Assembly: GCA_035691485.1 (NCBI GenBank)
Contig: DASSIZ010000111.1
Location: forward strand, 1-63,870
Source: Terriglobales bacterium
GTDB taxonomy: Bacteria; Acidobacteriota; Terriglobia; Terriglobales; Acidobacteriaceae
Direction of reading: 5' to 3'
Length of the DNA stretch: 63,870 nucleotides
The position numbers were made by a program, and so were the translations under genes. Below are positions 55,369-63,870 of this stretch, piece by piece. The stretch's first letter is position 1. Each line of letters begins with the position of its first letter. Under the pieces are notes generated by a model. That model saw only the letters and a program-made list of their open reading frames with translations, was not told the DNA's origin and did not search any database.

Positions 55369-56043
55369 ATGAAGTTCTTCATTGACACTGCCAGCCTGAA
55401 GGAAATTCGCGAAGCCAACGAGATGGGCATCCTCGACGGCGTCACCACCAACCCCTCTCTGATCGCCAAGGAGGGCAAGCCCTTCAAGGACACGATCCTG
55501 GAAATTTGCGGCATCGTGAACGGTCCTGTCAGCGTCGAGGTCGTGGCCATCGAGGCCAAGGGAATGCTGCGGGAAGCGCAGGACTTTGCCAGCTGGCACA
55601 AGAACGTCGTCGTCAAGCTGCCCACTACCCGGGAAGGCCTCAAGGCCTGCAAGACGCTCAGCGAAAAAGGCATTCGCACCAATTTGACGCTCTGCTTCTC
55701 GCCCAACCAGGCCTTGATGGTGGCCAAAGCCGGCGCTACCTACGTCAGCCCCTTCGTCGGGCGGCTCGACGACATCAGCCATGTTGGCATGGACCTGGTG
55801 CGGCAAATCATCCAGATCTACAACAACTACGGCTACAAAACGCAGGTCCTGGCCGCCTCGTTGCGCCATCCCCTGCACGTGGTGGAAGCGGCCCTGGCGG
55901 GCGCGCATGTTGCCACCATCCCTTTCAAAGTGCTGGACCAGATGATCAAGCACCCGCTCACGGACAAGGGTCTCGACGCCTTCCTTAAAGACTGGGAAAA
56001 GGTGAAGGCGCAGGCGGAGGCGGAACTGGTCGCCAAAGGGTAA
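55369..56043 (+). CDS. fructose-6-phosphate aldolase/transaldolase (TalC-type)
   Basis: A 224-residue short transaldolase family enzyme: [45 protein letters not shown] (Schiff-base Lys), [31 protein letters not shown] and a C-terminal [15 protein letters not shown]. Short types can be transaldolase or fructose-6-phosphate aldolase; sequence alone does not separate them. It fits sugar-phosphate metabolism alongside rpe. Confidence 0.93.
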   Translation: MKFFIDTASLKEIREANEMGILDGVTTNPSLIAKEGKPFKDTILEICGIVNGPVSVEVVAIEAKGMLREAQDFASWHKNVVVKLPTTREGLKACKTLSEKGIRTNLTLCFSPNQALMVAKAGATYVSPFVGRLDDISHVGMDLVRQIIQIYNNYGYKTQVLAASLRHPLHVVEAALAGAHVATIPFKVLDQMIKHPLTDKGLDAFLKDWEKVKAQAEAELVAKG

Positions 56044-56068
56044 GGGCCTGAATCACTCTCGTGATCCA

Positions 56069-56090
56069 CGGCGCGGCCTCGGTCGCGCCG
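56069..56090 (+). terminator. possible terminator after the transaldolase gene
   Basis: A 7-bp stem CGGCGCG/CGCGCCG with an 8-base loop, followed by CTTGCTT. Weak T content. It begins 26 bases after the stop. Confidence 0.45.
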
Positions 56091-56224
56091 CTTGCTTGGC
56101 TGGTGTTCGCCGGATCGCGGCTCAAACCTCTGAGCTCGGGGAATCTTGAATGCGGAATCGTAGCCTCTACTTGTCGGCATCTAAGGCGTAAGCTGGATTT
56201 GTCCGCAGGGGGAGGCGTAGTAAC

Positions 56225-56650
56225 TTGCTTTCTGATCTGGCCGAGTTTATCCCCGCAATGAGCGCACTTCGCATGTATGCAGCCATCGCGGCGAGCGCAG
56301 CCGCCGCCGGGGTTGGTGTCTGGCAATGGATTCGCAGCCACCGTCTCACCGCGGAGCAGCGCGAGCGCATGCGCCGCGACCGCCTGTCGAAAATCGGCCG
56401 CATCTGCGACGGTACCGTCCTCGACGTCCAGGAACTCAGCCCCAACGGCCACGGCCCGCAACAACTGCTCATCTATTGCTACGACATCGGCGGCGTTTCC
56501 TACGAGGCTTCGCAGGACATCAGCCACCTCGGCCAATACGTGGACCTCACCTCGTGCAAGCTGGGCCTGCCCAGTTCCGTCCGCTACGACCCGCACAATC
56601 CCAGCAACTCCATCGTGGTTTCCGAGACGTGGACAGGCTTGCGCAGATAA
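56225..56650 (+). CDS. membrane-anchored DUF3592-like protein
   Basis: A 141-residue protein. It uses a TTG start at 56225 supported by GGGAGG at 56209-56214; the first ATG (56258) has no ribosome-binding site. One membrane helix lies near residues 16-34 (MYAAIAASAAAAGVGVW). The rest has a beta-rich pattern, GTVLDVQEL then LIYCYDIGGVSYEASQDIS and VRYDPHNPSNSIV, as in DUF3592 proteins. Function unknown. Confidence 0.7.
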   Translation: MLSDLAEFIPAMSALRMYAAIAASAAAAGVGVWQWIRSHRLTAEQRERMRRDRLSKIGRICDGTVLDVQELSPNGHGPQQLLIYCYDIGGVSYEASQDISHLGQYVDLTSCKLGLPSSVRYDPHNPSNSIVVSETWTGLRR

Positions 56651-56684
56651 GCGTATGGATTCCCACTCAAACGGGGCACCCAGC

Positions 56685-57512
56685 CTAGCGCCGCTTTGGC
56701 GGCGGCTTGTTCGGGTCGTAGGTGATACTTGCCTGGAACAACGTGTCCGCTAACCCCACGTTGTAGCGAACGCCGGTGATAAATCGCTGGTTGGTGGTGT
56801 CGCCGTTATGCGTGCGCAGCAGGCTGTGCGGCGTCATGATTCCTTGCTCGATGCGCCAGTTGTCGAAAATTTCTCCCTCAACGTTCTTCAGGCGGTCAAT
56901 GGGATCGCGCCACTCGAACGTCTTCTTGATCGGCAAGTGCGTATGGTTGTCGAGGAACAGGGTGACCGAGTCATTGTCGGCGGTCAGGATGGAAATGGAG
57001 TCGGCAGGCTTTTGCTCGGCCACTGCCGGACCGTCATAGAACAGCGCCGTCCCCGGTTGGTTCATCCACTGCCGCAGCACGATTTCCAGCGAATGCCGTT
57101 GGCGCCGGTTGTAGTTGGCAATCTGCTCCGCCTCCTGGGCCGCGGTTCCCTTGTAGGTCACCTCGTAGCCTTTGTCCCCGACGTTGAGGTACACCACGTC
57201 ACGCTGCTTGGTGAGTTCGACGCGGTCCTTGTCCGGATACTTCCAGAAACGCCAGAAGACAGTTCCGACGCTGTTCGGTTGCCCCTGGAAGTAGCTGTAG
57301 GAACGGCCCTGCTGTTCCATGTCCTGGATGTTGAGCCAGGCCTGCCCTCCCATCGCCTGGATGCACTGTTCCAGCAAGGCCCTTGCTTTCTTTGCGTTAG
57401 CATCCTCGACGGCTTGGGTCGCGACCCCCGTAGGCGGCTGCCCGGACGCTGCCTGGGCGGTGGCGATTACCGCGGCGAGGGCCACAATGATGGCTATCAT
57501 CAGTGATTTCAT
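56685..57512 (-). CDS. exported protein of unknown function, LolA/LppX-like
   Basis: A 275-residue exported protein with a signal peptide (MKSLMIAIIVALAAVIATAQA). It has KARALLEQCIQAMGGQAWLNIQDM at the N-terminus of the mature chain, then alternating strands, and ends DPNKPPPKRR. Features such as the AMGGxxWL motif and the later WRDPIDRLKNVEGEIFDNWR recall outer-membrane lipoprotein-sorting and LppX-like folds in acidobacteria. It may carry or bind lipid; unproven. Confidence 0.65.
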   Translation of the reverse strand: MKSLMIAIIVALAAVIATAQAASGQPPTGVATQAVEDANAKKARALLEQCIQAMGGQAWLNIQDMEQQGRSYSYFQGQPNSVGTVFWRFWKYPDKDRVELTKQRDVVYLNVGDKGYEVTYKGTAAQEAEQIANYNRRQRHSLEIVLRQWMNQPGTALFYDGPAVAEQKPADSISILTADNDSVTLFLDNHTHLPIKKTFEWRDPIDRLKNVEGEIFDNWRIEQGIMTPHSLLRTHNGDTTNQRFITGVRYNVGLADTLFQASITYDPNKPPPKRR

Positions 57513-57707
57513 AGTGAAAAGATCATTCTATGACGCTCGCCCTGCCTGCCGGCCATAGCTCAGTCGTCCAGCAAGAAATCTGTCTCCTCATGACCTCGGT
57601 CATCTGGCGCGGGCTGCACCCCCTGTTCCAATATACCCGCAGTACATGGCCTGACGATTAGGCCGTACCTGACACAGGCTCCATAGCGATGTTGTCCGGA
57701 GGGGACA

Positions 57708-58283
57708 ATGAACAAACCAACCACCGACCGCAAGCCGCACAAGAACTTGCCGCCCGGCATGGAGCGCCGCAAGACGCCGCGCTTCGGCTGTGATCGCGGA
57801 GTGCAGTGCTGGAAAGATGGCATTTCCGCCGCTTTTTGGGGCGAATTCATTGATCTCGGCATGAGCGGATGCTGCATTCATACTCCTACGCCGCATCCTC
57901 CCCACACCAGGCTGAAAATGGTTTTTAACCTGTTTGGCACCAGCATCCGCGTCTCAGGCGAAGTTCGCACGCTGCATGGCGCCGTGATGGGTGTCGCCTT
58001 TGCCGCCATGACCGAAGCCGAGCAAGTCAAGCTCTCCAACGTGCTCAAACGGCTCGCCGACGGCCGCAGCACGAATTCCGATGTCATGGTGAACACCCAG
58101 GCCGCCGTCTTGCGCCTGGAGCGCTGGTTCAAGACGCATGACCTGCTTACCCGCGACCTGTTCCACCGGATTGTTGACGGCCAGTTCGACCCGGCCACGG
58201 AAGCAAAGGTCAACCCGCTGATGGAAAAGGCCGGCGCACGTTTTGTCGTCGAGGAAGTCGCAGCCAGCATGTTGGGCGGCTGA
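57708..58283 (+). CDS. PilZ domain protein
   Basis: A 191-residue protein with an N-terminal PilZ domain. The c-di-GMP motif RxxxR is in ERRKTPRF, followed by FIDLGMSGCCIHT for the D/NxSxxG box. The C-terminal 80 residues are helical (LKRLADGRS, then RLERWFKTHDLLTRDLFHRIVD). It is a possible receptor for c-di-GMP made by the cyclase at 12.9 kb. Confidence 0.88.
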   Translation: MNKPTTDRKPHKNLPPGMERRKTPRFGCDRGVQCWKDGISAAFWGEFIDLGMSGCCIHTPTPHPPHTRLKMVFNLFGTSIRVSGEVRTLHGAVMGVAFAAMTEAEQVKLSNVLKRLADGRSTNSDVMVNTQAAVLRLERWFKTHDLLTRDLFHRIVDGQFDPATEAKVNPLMEKAGARFVVEEVAASMLGG

Positions 58284-58286
58284 ACT

Positions 58287-59063
58287 TCAACCCACCAGCA
58301 CCGCGCCGCCGTTGACGTTGAACACTTCGCCGGTGATGAATCCCGCATGTTCCGTGCACAGGAACAGGATGGGTGCGGCAATCTCATCCGGCGTTCCCAC
58401 TCGACGCAGCGGGATGGTCGCGAAGACCTGGTCGCGAGTGACCGGGTCGTTGAGCGCCGGCGCCGCCATGTCCGTATCCACCCACCCCGGGGCGACGCAG
58501 TTCACGCGAATGCGGTCGCGCGCCAGTTCCGTCGACAGTCCCTTGACCATGCTGATCACGGCGCCCTTGGTGGCGGCGTAGTCGCAGTGAAACGCCTCGC
58601 CGCGTTGGCCGGCGGTGGAACTGACGAGCACGATGTGCCCTCCCCGTCCGCCCTTTTTCATTTGCCCCACCGCGTGCTTGACCAGGCCGAACACGCTGTC
58701 CAGGTTGATGGCAACGGTGTCATGCCACTGCCGGTTGGTCATGCGATCTACTTCCACGTCTTCCGCGGGCCAGATCCCATGATTGGCGACCAGGATGTCC
58801 ACTCCGCCGAACCGTTTCACCGCCTGCTCGATCAGGGCGTGCGACGATTCGATGTTGCGCAGGTCAGCCTGTACGGCCGCGCAGCGCTCCTCGCCGCATT
58901 CCCCGATCACCTCATCCGCCGCGCTTCGATTCTGCTGATAATTGAACAGCACTTTGGCGCCGGCCGCGACGAACATCTTCACCGTGGCCGCGCCAATCCC
59001 GCGCGACCCGCCGCTGATGACGGCCACGCGGTCCTGCACGGAAAGCATGATTCCGTTCGACAT
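58287..59063 (-). CDS. short-chain dehydrogenase/reductase (FabG-like)
   Basis: A 258-residue SDR. Cofactor motif GGSRGIGAATVK near residue 18, NHGIW at about 93, catalytic Ser in LVSSTAGQRG, Tyr-x3-Lys in YAATKGAV. It ends with a family-typical GEVFNVNGGAVLVG. The substrate is unknown; it could be a 3-oxoacyl-ACP reductase or a sugar/alcohol dehydrogenase. A start at 59048 (MLSVQDR) is possible. Confidence 0.94.
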   Translation of the reverse strand: MSNGIMLSVQDRVAVISGGSRGIGAATVKMFVAAGAKVLFNYQQNRSAADEVIGECGEERCAAVQADLRNIESSHALIEQAVKRFGGVDILVANHGIWPAEDVEVDRMTNRQWHDTVAINLDSVFGLVKHAVGQMKKGGRGGHIVLVSSTAGQRGEAFHCDYAATKGAVISMVKGLSTELARDRIRVNCVAPGWVDTDMAAPALNDPVTRDQVFATIPLRRVGTPDEIAAPILFLCTEHAGFITGEVFNVNGGAVLVG

Positions 59064-59163
59064 AAACCATTGAAGGTAGCAGAAAGGGCGATCGGCCGTC
59101 AGCGATCGGCCGTCGGCTTCTGTGCTTCCACCGCCGGATCGCCGATGGCCGGCAGCCGAACGC

Positions 59164-59967
59164 CTATTTTGACAGCGACTCGAAATCCGGCACCGGCGTG
59201 CGTGGCTGCTGGTGCCGGCTTAACGCGGCCTGGATGAAGGCCTGGAAGATGGCGCGCGAGGGCTCGTCTTCGCCGAAGCTGCGTTCCGGGTGCCATTGCA
59301 CCGCGACCACGAAGTGATCGGGATCGGTCCCCTCCAGCGCCTCGATGACCCCGTCCGGCTGCGAGCGCGCGGCGACGCGCAGGCCATCGCCCACTATGCC
59401 GGCCCCCTGATGATGGCTGGAGTTCACCACCACCGAAACCGTTTCCGCCGGGGATTTCGGCGTCTCGGCGCAAAGCGCGGCCAATACCTGCAGTGGCGCC
59501 ACGATCCCGCCCAGCCGCGAGTCGAGTTCGACCGCCACTACGTGCGCCCGCTGCACCTCGCGTCCGGCCGCATGATTGACCCCGGTTTCCAGGTGCTGCA
59601 CCAGTGTCCCGCTGCGCCACACATTCAGCGCTTGCAGCCCGTAGCAGATGCCCAGGATCGGCTTATGCATGTTGAACGCATCCTGCAGCAGAAGTTCGTC
59701 AACGTTGTCGCGGGCGGGATCGGCGGCGGCGGTGTGAGGGTCGCGCTGGCAGCCGTATTTTTCCGGATCGATATCGGCCTTGCTGCCGGGCAGCAGGACG
59801 CCGTCGCAGCCCTTGGCCGCTTGCGCTACCTGCTGGTTCGTCCGGTCGAGCGCGATCGCGACCGGCTCGCCGCCGGCTTTGCGCACCGCCTCCTCGTATT
59901 GCAGCAGCGCGCGCTGCGCGTATTCGCCCTCGGAGTGCGGCACCGGAATAGCAATGCGGGGTTTCAT
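59164..59967 (-). CDS. gamma-glutamyl-gamma-aminobutyrate hydrolase family (class I glutamine amidotransferase-like)
   Basis: A 267-residue peptidase C26-type enzyme. The nucleophile is in ILGICYGLQALNVWRSG, with HAAGREVQ and the His-Glu pair in VVAVQWHPERSF. Members such as PuuD split gamma-glutamyl-GABA in putrescine breakdown. No puu genes are near, so a different gamma-glutamyl substrate is possible. Confidence 0.92.
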   Translation of the reverse strand: MKPRIAIPVPHSEGEYAQRALLQYEEAVRKAGGEPVAIALDRTNQQVAQAAKGCDGVLLPGSKADIDPEKYGCQRDPHTAAADPARDNVDELLLQDAFNMHKPILGICYGLQALNVWRSGTLVQHLETGVNHAAGREVQRAHVVAVELDSRLGGIVAPLQVLAALCAETPKSPAETVSVVVNSSHHQGAGIVGDGLRVAARSQPDGVIEALEGTDPDHFVVAVQWHPERSFGEDEPSRAIFQAFIQAALSRHQQPRTPVPDFESLSK

Positions 59968-60107
59968 AAGAGCGGTGCTAGTTTAATTTGTTTTCGGTTC
60001 GCGTTCCCTGTTTTCGGTGTTTTGGGCTTACCCCGCATTTCAAAACGAAACGCATTTTGACACCAGCCCCATGTCGACTCGCCCTCCAGCCCCTAGCCCC
60101 TACCCGT

Positions 60108-60854
60108 CTAGCTCCTAGCCACTTCGTCACGGCGCGGGTCGGCTACACGCGATCGCGAATAGTACAGGTCCTCAATCGCCTTCTGCACCCGGGCGGCAAG
60201 CGTGTCCATGTCGCGCAGCCCGAACTCGGCGGTCGAAATCGGCTCACCAACCACCAGCTCCATCGGTCCGGGACGGATATGGAACGAGTTCATGGGCAAC
60301 ACTTCGTAGGTTCCCACCAGGGCCATCGGCACCACGTCCACTCGCGCCTTGATCGCGATGTAGAAAGCCCCGCTCATGAATGGCTGTATTTGACCGTTAG
60401 GCGACCGCCCGCCTTCCGGAAACACCACCAGCGGCATGCCGGCTTGCAGGCTGCGCACCGCCTTCATCAGGCTGCGCATGGAGGCGGCGGCACTGGAGGC
60501 GTCCACCGGGATCTGCCCGGAGCGGCGCAGGTGCCAACCCATGAATGGGTAGCGGAACAGCTCCTTTTTGGCCATGATCCGGAACTGGAATGGCAGGTGC
60601 TCGTAGAGCAGCGGGATATCCAGCGCGGAAATGTGGTTGGCGGCGTAAACGTGCGGCCGCGAGCGGTCGATGCGATCCAGTCCGGTCACTTTAACCGGGC
60701 TAAAAACGGTGTGCAGAATCAGCCACGACCACAGCCGCGCAAATCCATGCTGGATGCCGCCGTCACGATCGAAGAAAGACGACAGCAGCGACAGGATCCC
60801 CAGCACCATCGTGTAGACATAAATCAGCGGGTCGAAGATGAAGATGGAGCGCAC
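60108..60854 (-). CDS. plsC: 1-acyl-sn-glycerol-3-phosphate acyltransferase (PlsC-type)
   Basis: A 248-residue membrane-associated acyltransferase. Motifs are NHISALDIPLL (HX4D), FPEGGRSPNG, and a helical hydrophobic N-terminus (DPLIYVYTMVLGILSLLSSFF). The frame is open to 61115, overlapping thrS; the GTG at 60854 begins at the usual PlsC N-terminus (VRSIFIFDPLIY). It makes phosphatidic acid from lysophosphatidic acid. The real start is not certain. Confidence 0.9.
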   Translation of the reverse strand: MRSIFIFDPLIYVYTMVLGILSLLSSFFDRDGGIQHGFARLWSWLILHTVFSPVKVTGLDRIDRSRPHVYAANHISALDIPLLYEHLPFQFRIMAKKELFRYPFMGWHLRRSGQIPVDASSAAASMRSLMKAVRSLQAGMPLVVFPEGGRSPNGQIQPFMSGAFYIAIKARVDVVPMALVGTYEVLPMNSFHIRPGPMELVVGEPISTAEFGLRDMDTLAARVQKAIEDLYYSRSRVADPRRDEVARS

Positions 60855-60896
60855 CCAGCTCAGGGCGTCCCAGGATCTGGAAGAGGGCTTCACGAG

Positions 60897-60945
60897 AAAA
60901 GTTTCGGAGGCTGCGAAGGTCTCGGATGTCCAGAAACCTCCGAAA
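60897..60945 (-). terminator. possible terminator or attenuator between thrS and plsC
   Basis: A 9-bp stem TTTCGGAGG/CCTCCGAAA with a 26-base loop. On the minus strand it is followed by CTTTTCT. It begins 30 bases after the thrS stop. Confidence 0.35.
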
Positions 60946-60975
60946 CCTCCGAAGCCTGGAATTGGTACGCACAGT

Positions 60976-62952
60976 TCATGCCAAGGTTGCCGCCTTCTCC
61001 GCCACCAGCTTCCGCAACCGCGCTTGGAACTCGCTGAAGGCCACGGTTTCGGTCTTTTCCTGGCCGCGGGTGCGCACGTTGACCGAATTCGCCTCCGCTT
61101 CCTTGTCGCCCACAACGAGCAGGAACGGCACCTTCTGCAGCGCGTGCTCGCGTATTTTCGCGTTCATCTTTTCGTTCCGCACATCCACTTCCACCCGCAC
61201 CTCTTCCGCCTTGAGGGCATCGCCGATTTTCCGCGCATACTCCGCGTGCCGCTCGCTGATCGGAATAATGACCACCTGCACCGGCGACAGCCACACCGGA
61301 AACGCGCCGGCGTAATGCTCGATCAGGACCCCGAAGAAGCGTTCGATCGAGCCATACAGCGCGCGATGCACCATCAGCGGCTGATGCCGCTGCCCGTCCT
61401 CGCCCACATACTCGAGATCGAAGCGCTTCGGCAGGTTAAAGTCGAACTGGATGGTGGAGAGCTGCCACAGACGTCCGATGGCGTCCACCAGCTTGACGTC
61501 AATTTTCGGGCCGTAGAAGGCGGCTTCGCCGGGGATGATCTTGTACTCGATGTTGCGGCGATGAAGCGCGCTCTCCAGCGACTTGGTAGCCCTGTTCCAC
61601 TGCTCTTCGCTGCCGCTGAAATTCTTCTGGTCCTTGGGGTCCCAGGTCGACAGCTCCACCTGGAACTTGTCGAACCCGTAGACGCGCAGCGTCTCAAGCG
61701 CGAAGTCCATGCAGCCGACAATCTCATCCTCGATCTGCTCCGGGGTGCAGAAGATGTGCGCGTCATCCTGGGTAAAGCCGCGCACCCGCAGCAGCCCGTG
61801 CATCACGCCGCTTCGTTCGTAGCGGTACACGGTGCCCAGCTCGCCCAGGCGCACCGGCAGGTCGCGGTACGAGCGCAATTGGTCCTTGTAGATCAGGATG
61901 TGGAACGGGCAATTCATGGGCTTGATGCGATAGTCGGCATCATCCAGCTTCATGGGAGTGAACATGTTCTGTGCGTAATAGCCCTCGTGCCCGGAGGTCT
62001 TCCACATATCCACGCGCGCCACGTGCGGGGTGTACACCAGCGAGTATCCGCGCCGCAGATACTCGTCGCGCATCCAGTCTTCCATCAGCTTGCGCATCCG
62101 CCCGCCCTTGGGATGCCAGAAGATCAGCCCCGGTCCGGCCAGCTCCTGGATGGAAAACAGGTCCAGCTGCTTGCCCAGCACCCGGTGGTCGCGCTTCTTC
62201 GCTTCCTCCTGCTGCTTGATGAACTCGTCCAGGTCTTTCTTAGAAAAGAACGAGGTGCCGTAAATGCGCTGCAGTTGCGGGTTCTTCTCGTCGCCCAGCC
62301 AGTACGCCCCGGCAATCGAGAGCAGCTTGAATGCCTTGATCTTGCCCGAAGATGGAAGGTGGGGACCGCGGCAGAAGTCCACGAACTTCCCGGTCTTATA
62401 GAGCGAAATCTTTTCCTCCGGCTGGGTGAACTGCTCGATGAAGTGGCACTTCATGAAGTCACCCTCGCCTTTGAACTTCTCCAGACCTTCCTTGCGCGGC
62501 AGCCATTCCCGCGCGTACGGCTCGTTCCGCTGCACGATCTCCTGCATCTTCTTCTCGATCTTTTCCAGGTCCTCGGGAGTGAACGGGGTCGGACGGTAAA
62601 AGTCGTAGAAGAATCCGCTCTCGGTGGCCGGTCCGTGCCCGAGCTTGGTTTCGGGAAACAGTTCCAGCACCGCCGCCGCCATCAGGTGGGCCGAGGAGTG
62701 CCGGTAAACCGGCAGCGCTTCCGGATCGCGGTCGGTCAGGATGCGGAGTTCGGTATCGTTTTCCAGCGGCCTGGTCAGGTCCACCAGGTTGCCATTGCTC
62801 TTGGCCACCAGCGCGGCATCCGCCAGCCGTGGCGATATCGAGCGTGCCACTTCCAGCGCGCTCGATCCTCGCGGAACTTCCTTGACGCTGCCATCTGGCA
62901 GCTTGACCTTGATGATGTCGGTGGCCTGCTTTGCTTCTACGCTGTCGGGCAT
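60976..62952 (-). CDS. thrS: threonyl-tRNA synthetase
   Basis: ThrS attaches threonine to tRNA-Thr. The 658-residue protein has the N-terminal TGS domain (IKVKLPDGSVKEVPRGSSALEVARS), the editing domain with HSSAHLMAAAVLELFP, the class II catalytic core with MRKLMEDWMRDEY, MNCPFHILIY, GVMHGLLRVRGFTQDDAHIF and the C-terminal anticodon-binding domain. The ATG at 62952 has GGAG ten bases upstream; the frame is open to 63138. Confidence 0.97.
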   Translation of the reverse strand: MPDSVEAKQATDIIKVKLPDGSVKEVPRGSSALEVARSISPRLADAALVAKSNGNLVDLTRPLENDTELRILTDRDPEALPVYRHSSAHLMAAAVLELFPETKLGHGPATESGFFYDFYRPTPFTPEDLEKIEKKMQEIVQRNEPYAREWLPRKEGLEKFKGEGDFMKCHFIEQFTQPEEKISLYKTGKFVDFCRGPHLPSSGKIKAFKLLSIAGAYWLGDEKNPQLQRIYGTSFFSKKDLDEFIKQQEEAKKRDHRVLGKQLDLFSIQELAGPGLIFWHPKGGRMRKLMEDWMRDEYLRRGYSLVYTPHVARVDMWKTSGHEGYYAQNMFTPMKLDDADYRIKPMNCPFHILIYKDQLRSYRDLPVRLGELGTVYRYERSGVMHGLLRVRGFTQDDAHIFCTPEQIEDEIVGCMDFALETLRVYGFDKFQVELSTWDPKDQKNFSGSEEQWNRATKSLESALHRRNIEYKIIPGEAAFYGPKIDVKLVDAIGRLWQLSTIQFDFNLPKRFDLEYVGEDGQRHQPLMVHRALYGSIERFFGVLIEHYAGAFPVWLSPVQVVIIPISERHAEYARKIGDALKAEEVRVEVDVRNEKMNAKIREHALQKVPFLLVVGDKEAEANSVNVRTRGQEKTETVAFSEFQARLRKLVAEKAATLA

Positions 62953-63260
62953 AATGACTCCGCGAATATGGGAAAAGCTTGAGTTTAGATGAAAAGGAAT
63001 ACGGCGCGCTAGGAGAGAGCGGATGTTCGGCGGGATGTCGCGCGCAGCGCCATGACTGAATTCATTATAACTCGCCCCGTGTGGCACGGGTCCCCAACCC
63101 ACGTGTTCGAAATTATCCTGCTCGGTAGGCACTTGCAATCAGCGCCAAAGCCAGCAGATAGAGATCTACCCGGAAATTCCGCGTAAGATGTTCATTCTGC
63201 AAGATCGAGATAAGGCAGGAGAGCGTTCGTGATCGCGCGATGGTATTCGGGAGCATCGGC
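62953..63260. other. 308-base gap upstream of thrS and the next gene
   Basis: Divergent promoters must lie here. I see no gene or clear regulatory RNA. The minus strand stays open as an extension of the thrS frame (MQVPTEQDNF onwards), but it lacks family similarity. Confidence 0.4.
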
Positions 63261-63620
63261 ATGGTGGATTTATCGATTGCAGAGGACAAGCTGATTCTGC
63301 ATGTGCGGGGAGCCGACAAGCTGTGGGCGCTTAAGAGTTCGCTCGAAATTTCGTTGCCGCACATTGCGGGTGTGCGTGCAGACCCGCACGTTGCCCATGG
63401 CTGGTATCACGGCATACGCATGCCGGGCACCAACATCCCCGGCGTGATCACCGCTGGCACGTTCTACCAGCACGGGCAGCGGGTCTTTTGGGACGTTCAC
63501 AACCCGGACAAGACCATCGTCATCGAGCTTCGAGACGAACGGTACAACGAACTCATTGTGGAGGTCGCGGATCCACAAGCCGCCGTCGAACTCATCAAGA
63601 ATGCGGCGGGCACTCGTTGA
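63261..63620 (+). CDS. conserved hypothetical protein, PH-like
   Basis: A 119-residue protein beginning MVDLSIAEDKLILHVRGADKLWALKSSLEI, with IPGVITAGTFYQHGQRVFWDV and VIELRDERYNELIVEVADPQA. The strand pattern with a C-terminal helix (AAVELIKNA) resembles bacterial PH-domain proteins. An alternative ATG at 63240 adds seven residues. Function unknown. Confidence 0.75.
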   Translation: MVDLSIAEDKLILHVRGADKLWALKSSLEISLPHIAGVRADPHVAHGWYHGIRMPGTNIPGVITAGTFYQHGQRVFWDVHNPDKTIVIELRDERYNELIVEVADPQAAVELIKNAAGTR

Positions 63621-63870
63621 AAGATGGGGTTAACTATGGCTAGTGAGTACGATGTCGCGAAGAAATATACGATCCGCAACATCGAAGTGGACTCACGAGA
63701 TCGTAAAGGATGAGATCAACGAGGAACACAAATCACGAAATCTTCTCATTCGAAGTTCCTGCCCGAGTGTGCGATGGGGGACGAGGACACAAGACCACTC
63801 ATATTCATGCCCGCCGTCATGGCATTGTGCTCAGCCGTATACTGGGCCGCTTTGCGCTTCGCTCGGAGGG
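63621..63870. other. right edge, two weak frames
   Basis: A 25-codon frame at 63636-63713 (plus; MASEYDVAKKYTIRNIEVDS) directly follows the previous gene, and a minus-strand frame at 63746-63870 runs off the edge (ends SGRNFE). Neither has enough support to name. Confidence 0.25.

Noticed and set aside
60838-62982. 714-codon plus-strand open frame opposite thrS
   Set aside because: It is the reverse-strand shadow of thrS in GC-rich DNA; it has a Leu/Arg/His-heavy composition and no domain.
63746-63870. Minus-strand frame running off the right edge
   Set aside because: Only about 41 codons are visible with no recognisable motif; kept only as a remark on the edge.

Overview
The window looks like a chromosomal segment from a GC-rich Gram-negative bacterium, most likely an acidobacterium (inference). 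The grounds are the Ser/Thr kinase fused to a TPR-type tail, PATAN-type (DUF4388) response regulator, DUF4097 and DUF1259 proteins, PilZ proteins, a TonB receptor with an N-terminal carboxypeptidase-like domain, and a tgt-yajC-secDF run beside tonB/exbB. BamD, TonB and lipoproteins show an outer membrane. Nearly all of the DNA is ordinary chromosome. I see no prophage, insertion sequence, CRISPR array or integrase.

Layout. 1-6.6 kb (minus): tgt, yajC, secD, secF, then tonB and the start of an exbB-like gene, plus a thioesterase. 6.7-9.1 kb: three membrane proteins. 9.3-12.6 kb (minus): a molybdenum cofactor group (moeA, a 49-residue membrane peptide, moaC, a PATAN response regulator, mogA/moaB). 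12.7-15.9 kb: a diguanylate cyclase and a secreted M20 amidohydrolase. 16.0-20.3 kb (minus): an ECF sigma factor, an anti-sigma factor with HEAT-like repeats, a DUF4097 beta-repeat protein and a double-PDZ protein with a long charged helix. 20.5-27.6 kb (minus): ispE, tRNA-Gln, prs, rplY, pth, rpsF, rpsR, rplI, with ruvB and a type IV pilin upstream. 28.1-30.2 kb: an EF-G paralogue with an altered G4 motif.

30.5-34.0 kb (plus): a small Cys/His-rich secreted protein, a TonB receptor and a CPDC thioredoxin-fold protein. 34.0-39.6 kb: a response regulator divergent from a TetR regulator, a DUF1259 protein, an orphan oligopeptide ABC ATPase, a secreted metallo-beta-lactamase-fold protein and rpe. 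39.7-49.8 kb: bamD, a response regulator with a long acidic tail, a B12-binding radical SAM protein, a secreted protein of unknown function, a large receptor-type kinase and a PilZ protein. 49.8-63.9 kb: ridA, hslV, a DUF3052 protein, hslU, an FnIII lipoprotein, a fumarylacetoacetate hydrolase-family gene, a short transaldolase, a PilZ protein, an SDR, a class I glutamine amidotransferase-like hydrolase, plsC, thrS and a conserved hypothetical.

The most distinctive things are the four-gene envelope sigma operon, the Cys/His-peptide/TonB/thioredoxin run, the EF-G paralogue, several families of dispersed intergenic repeats, and a 41-bp repeat on both sides of the kinase gene. All functional names come from motif reading alone, with no database search.
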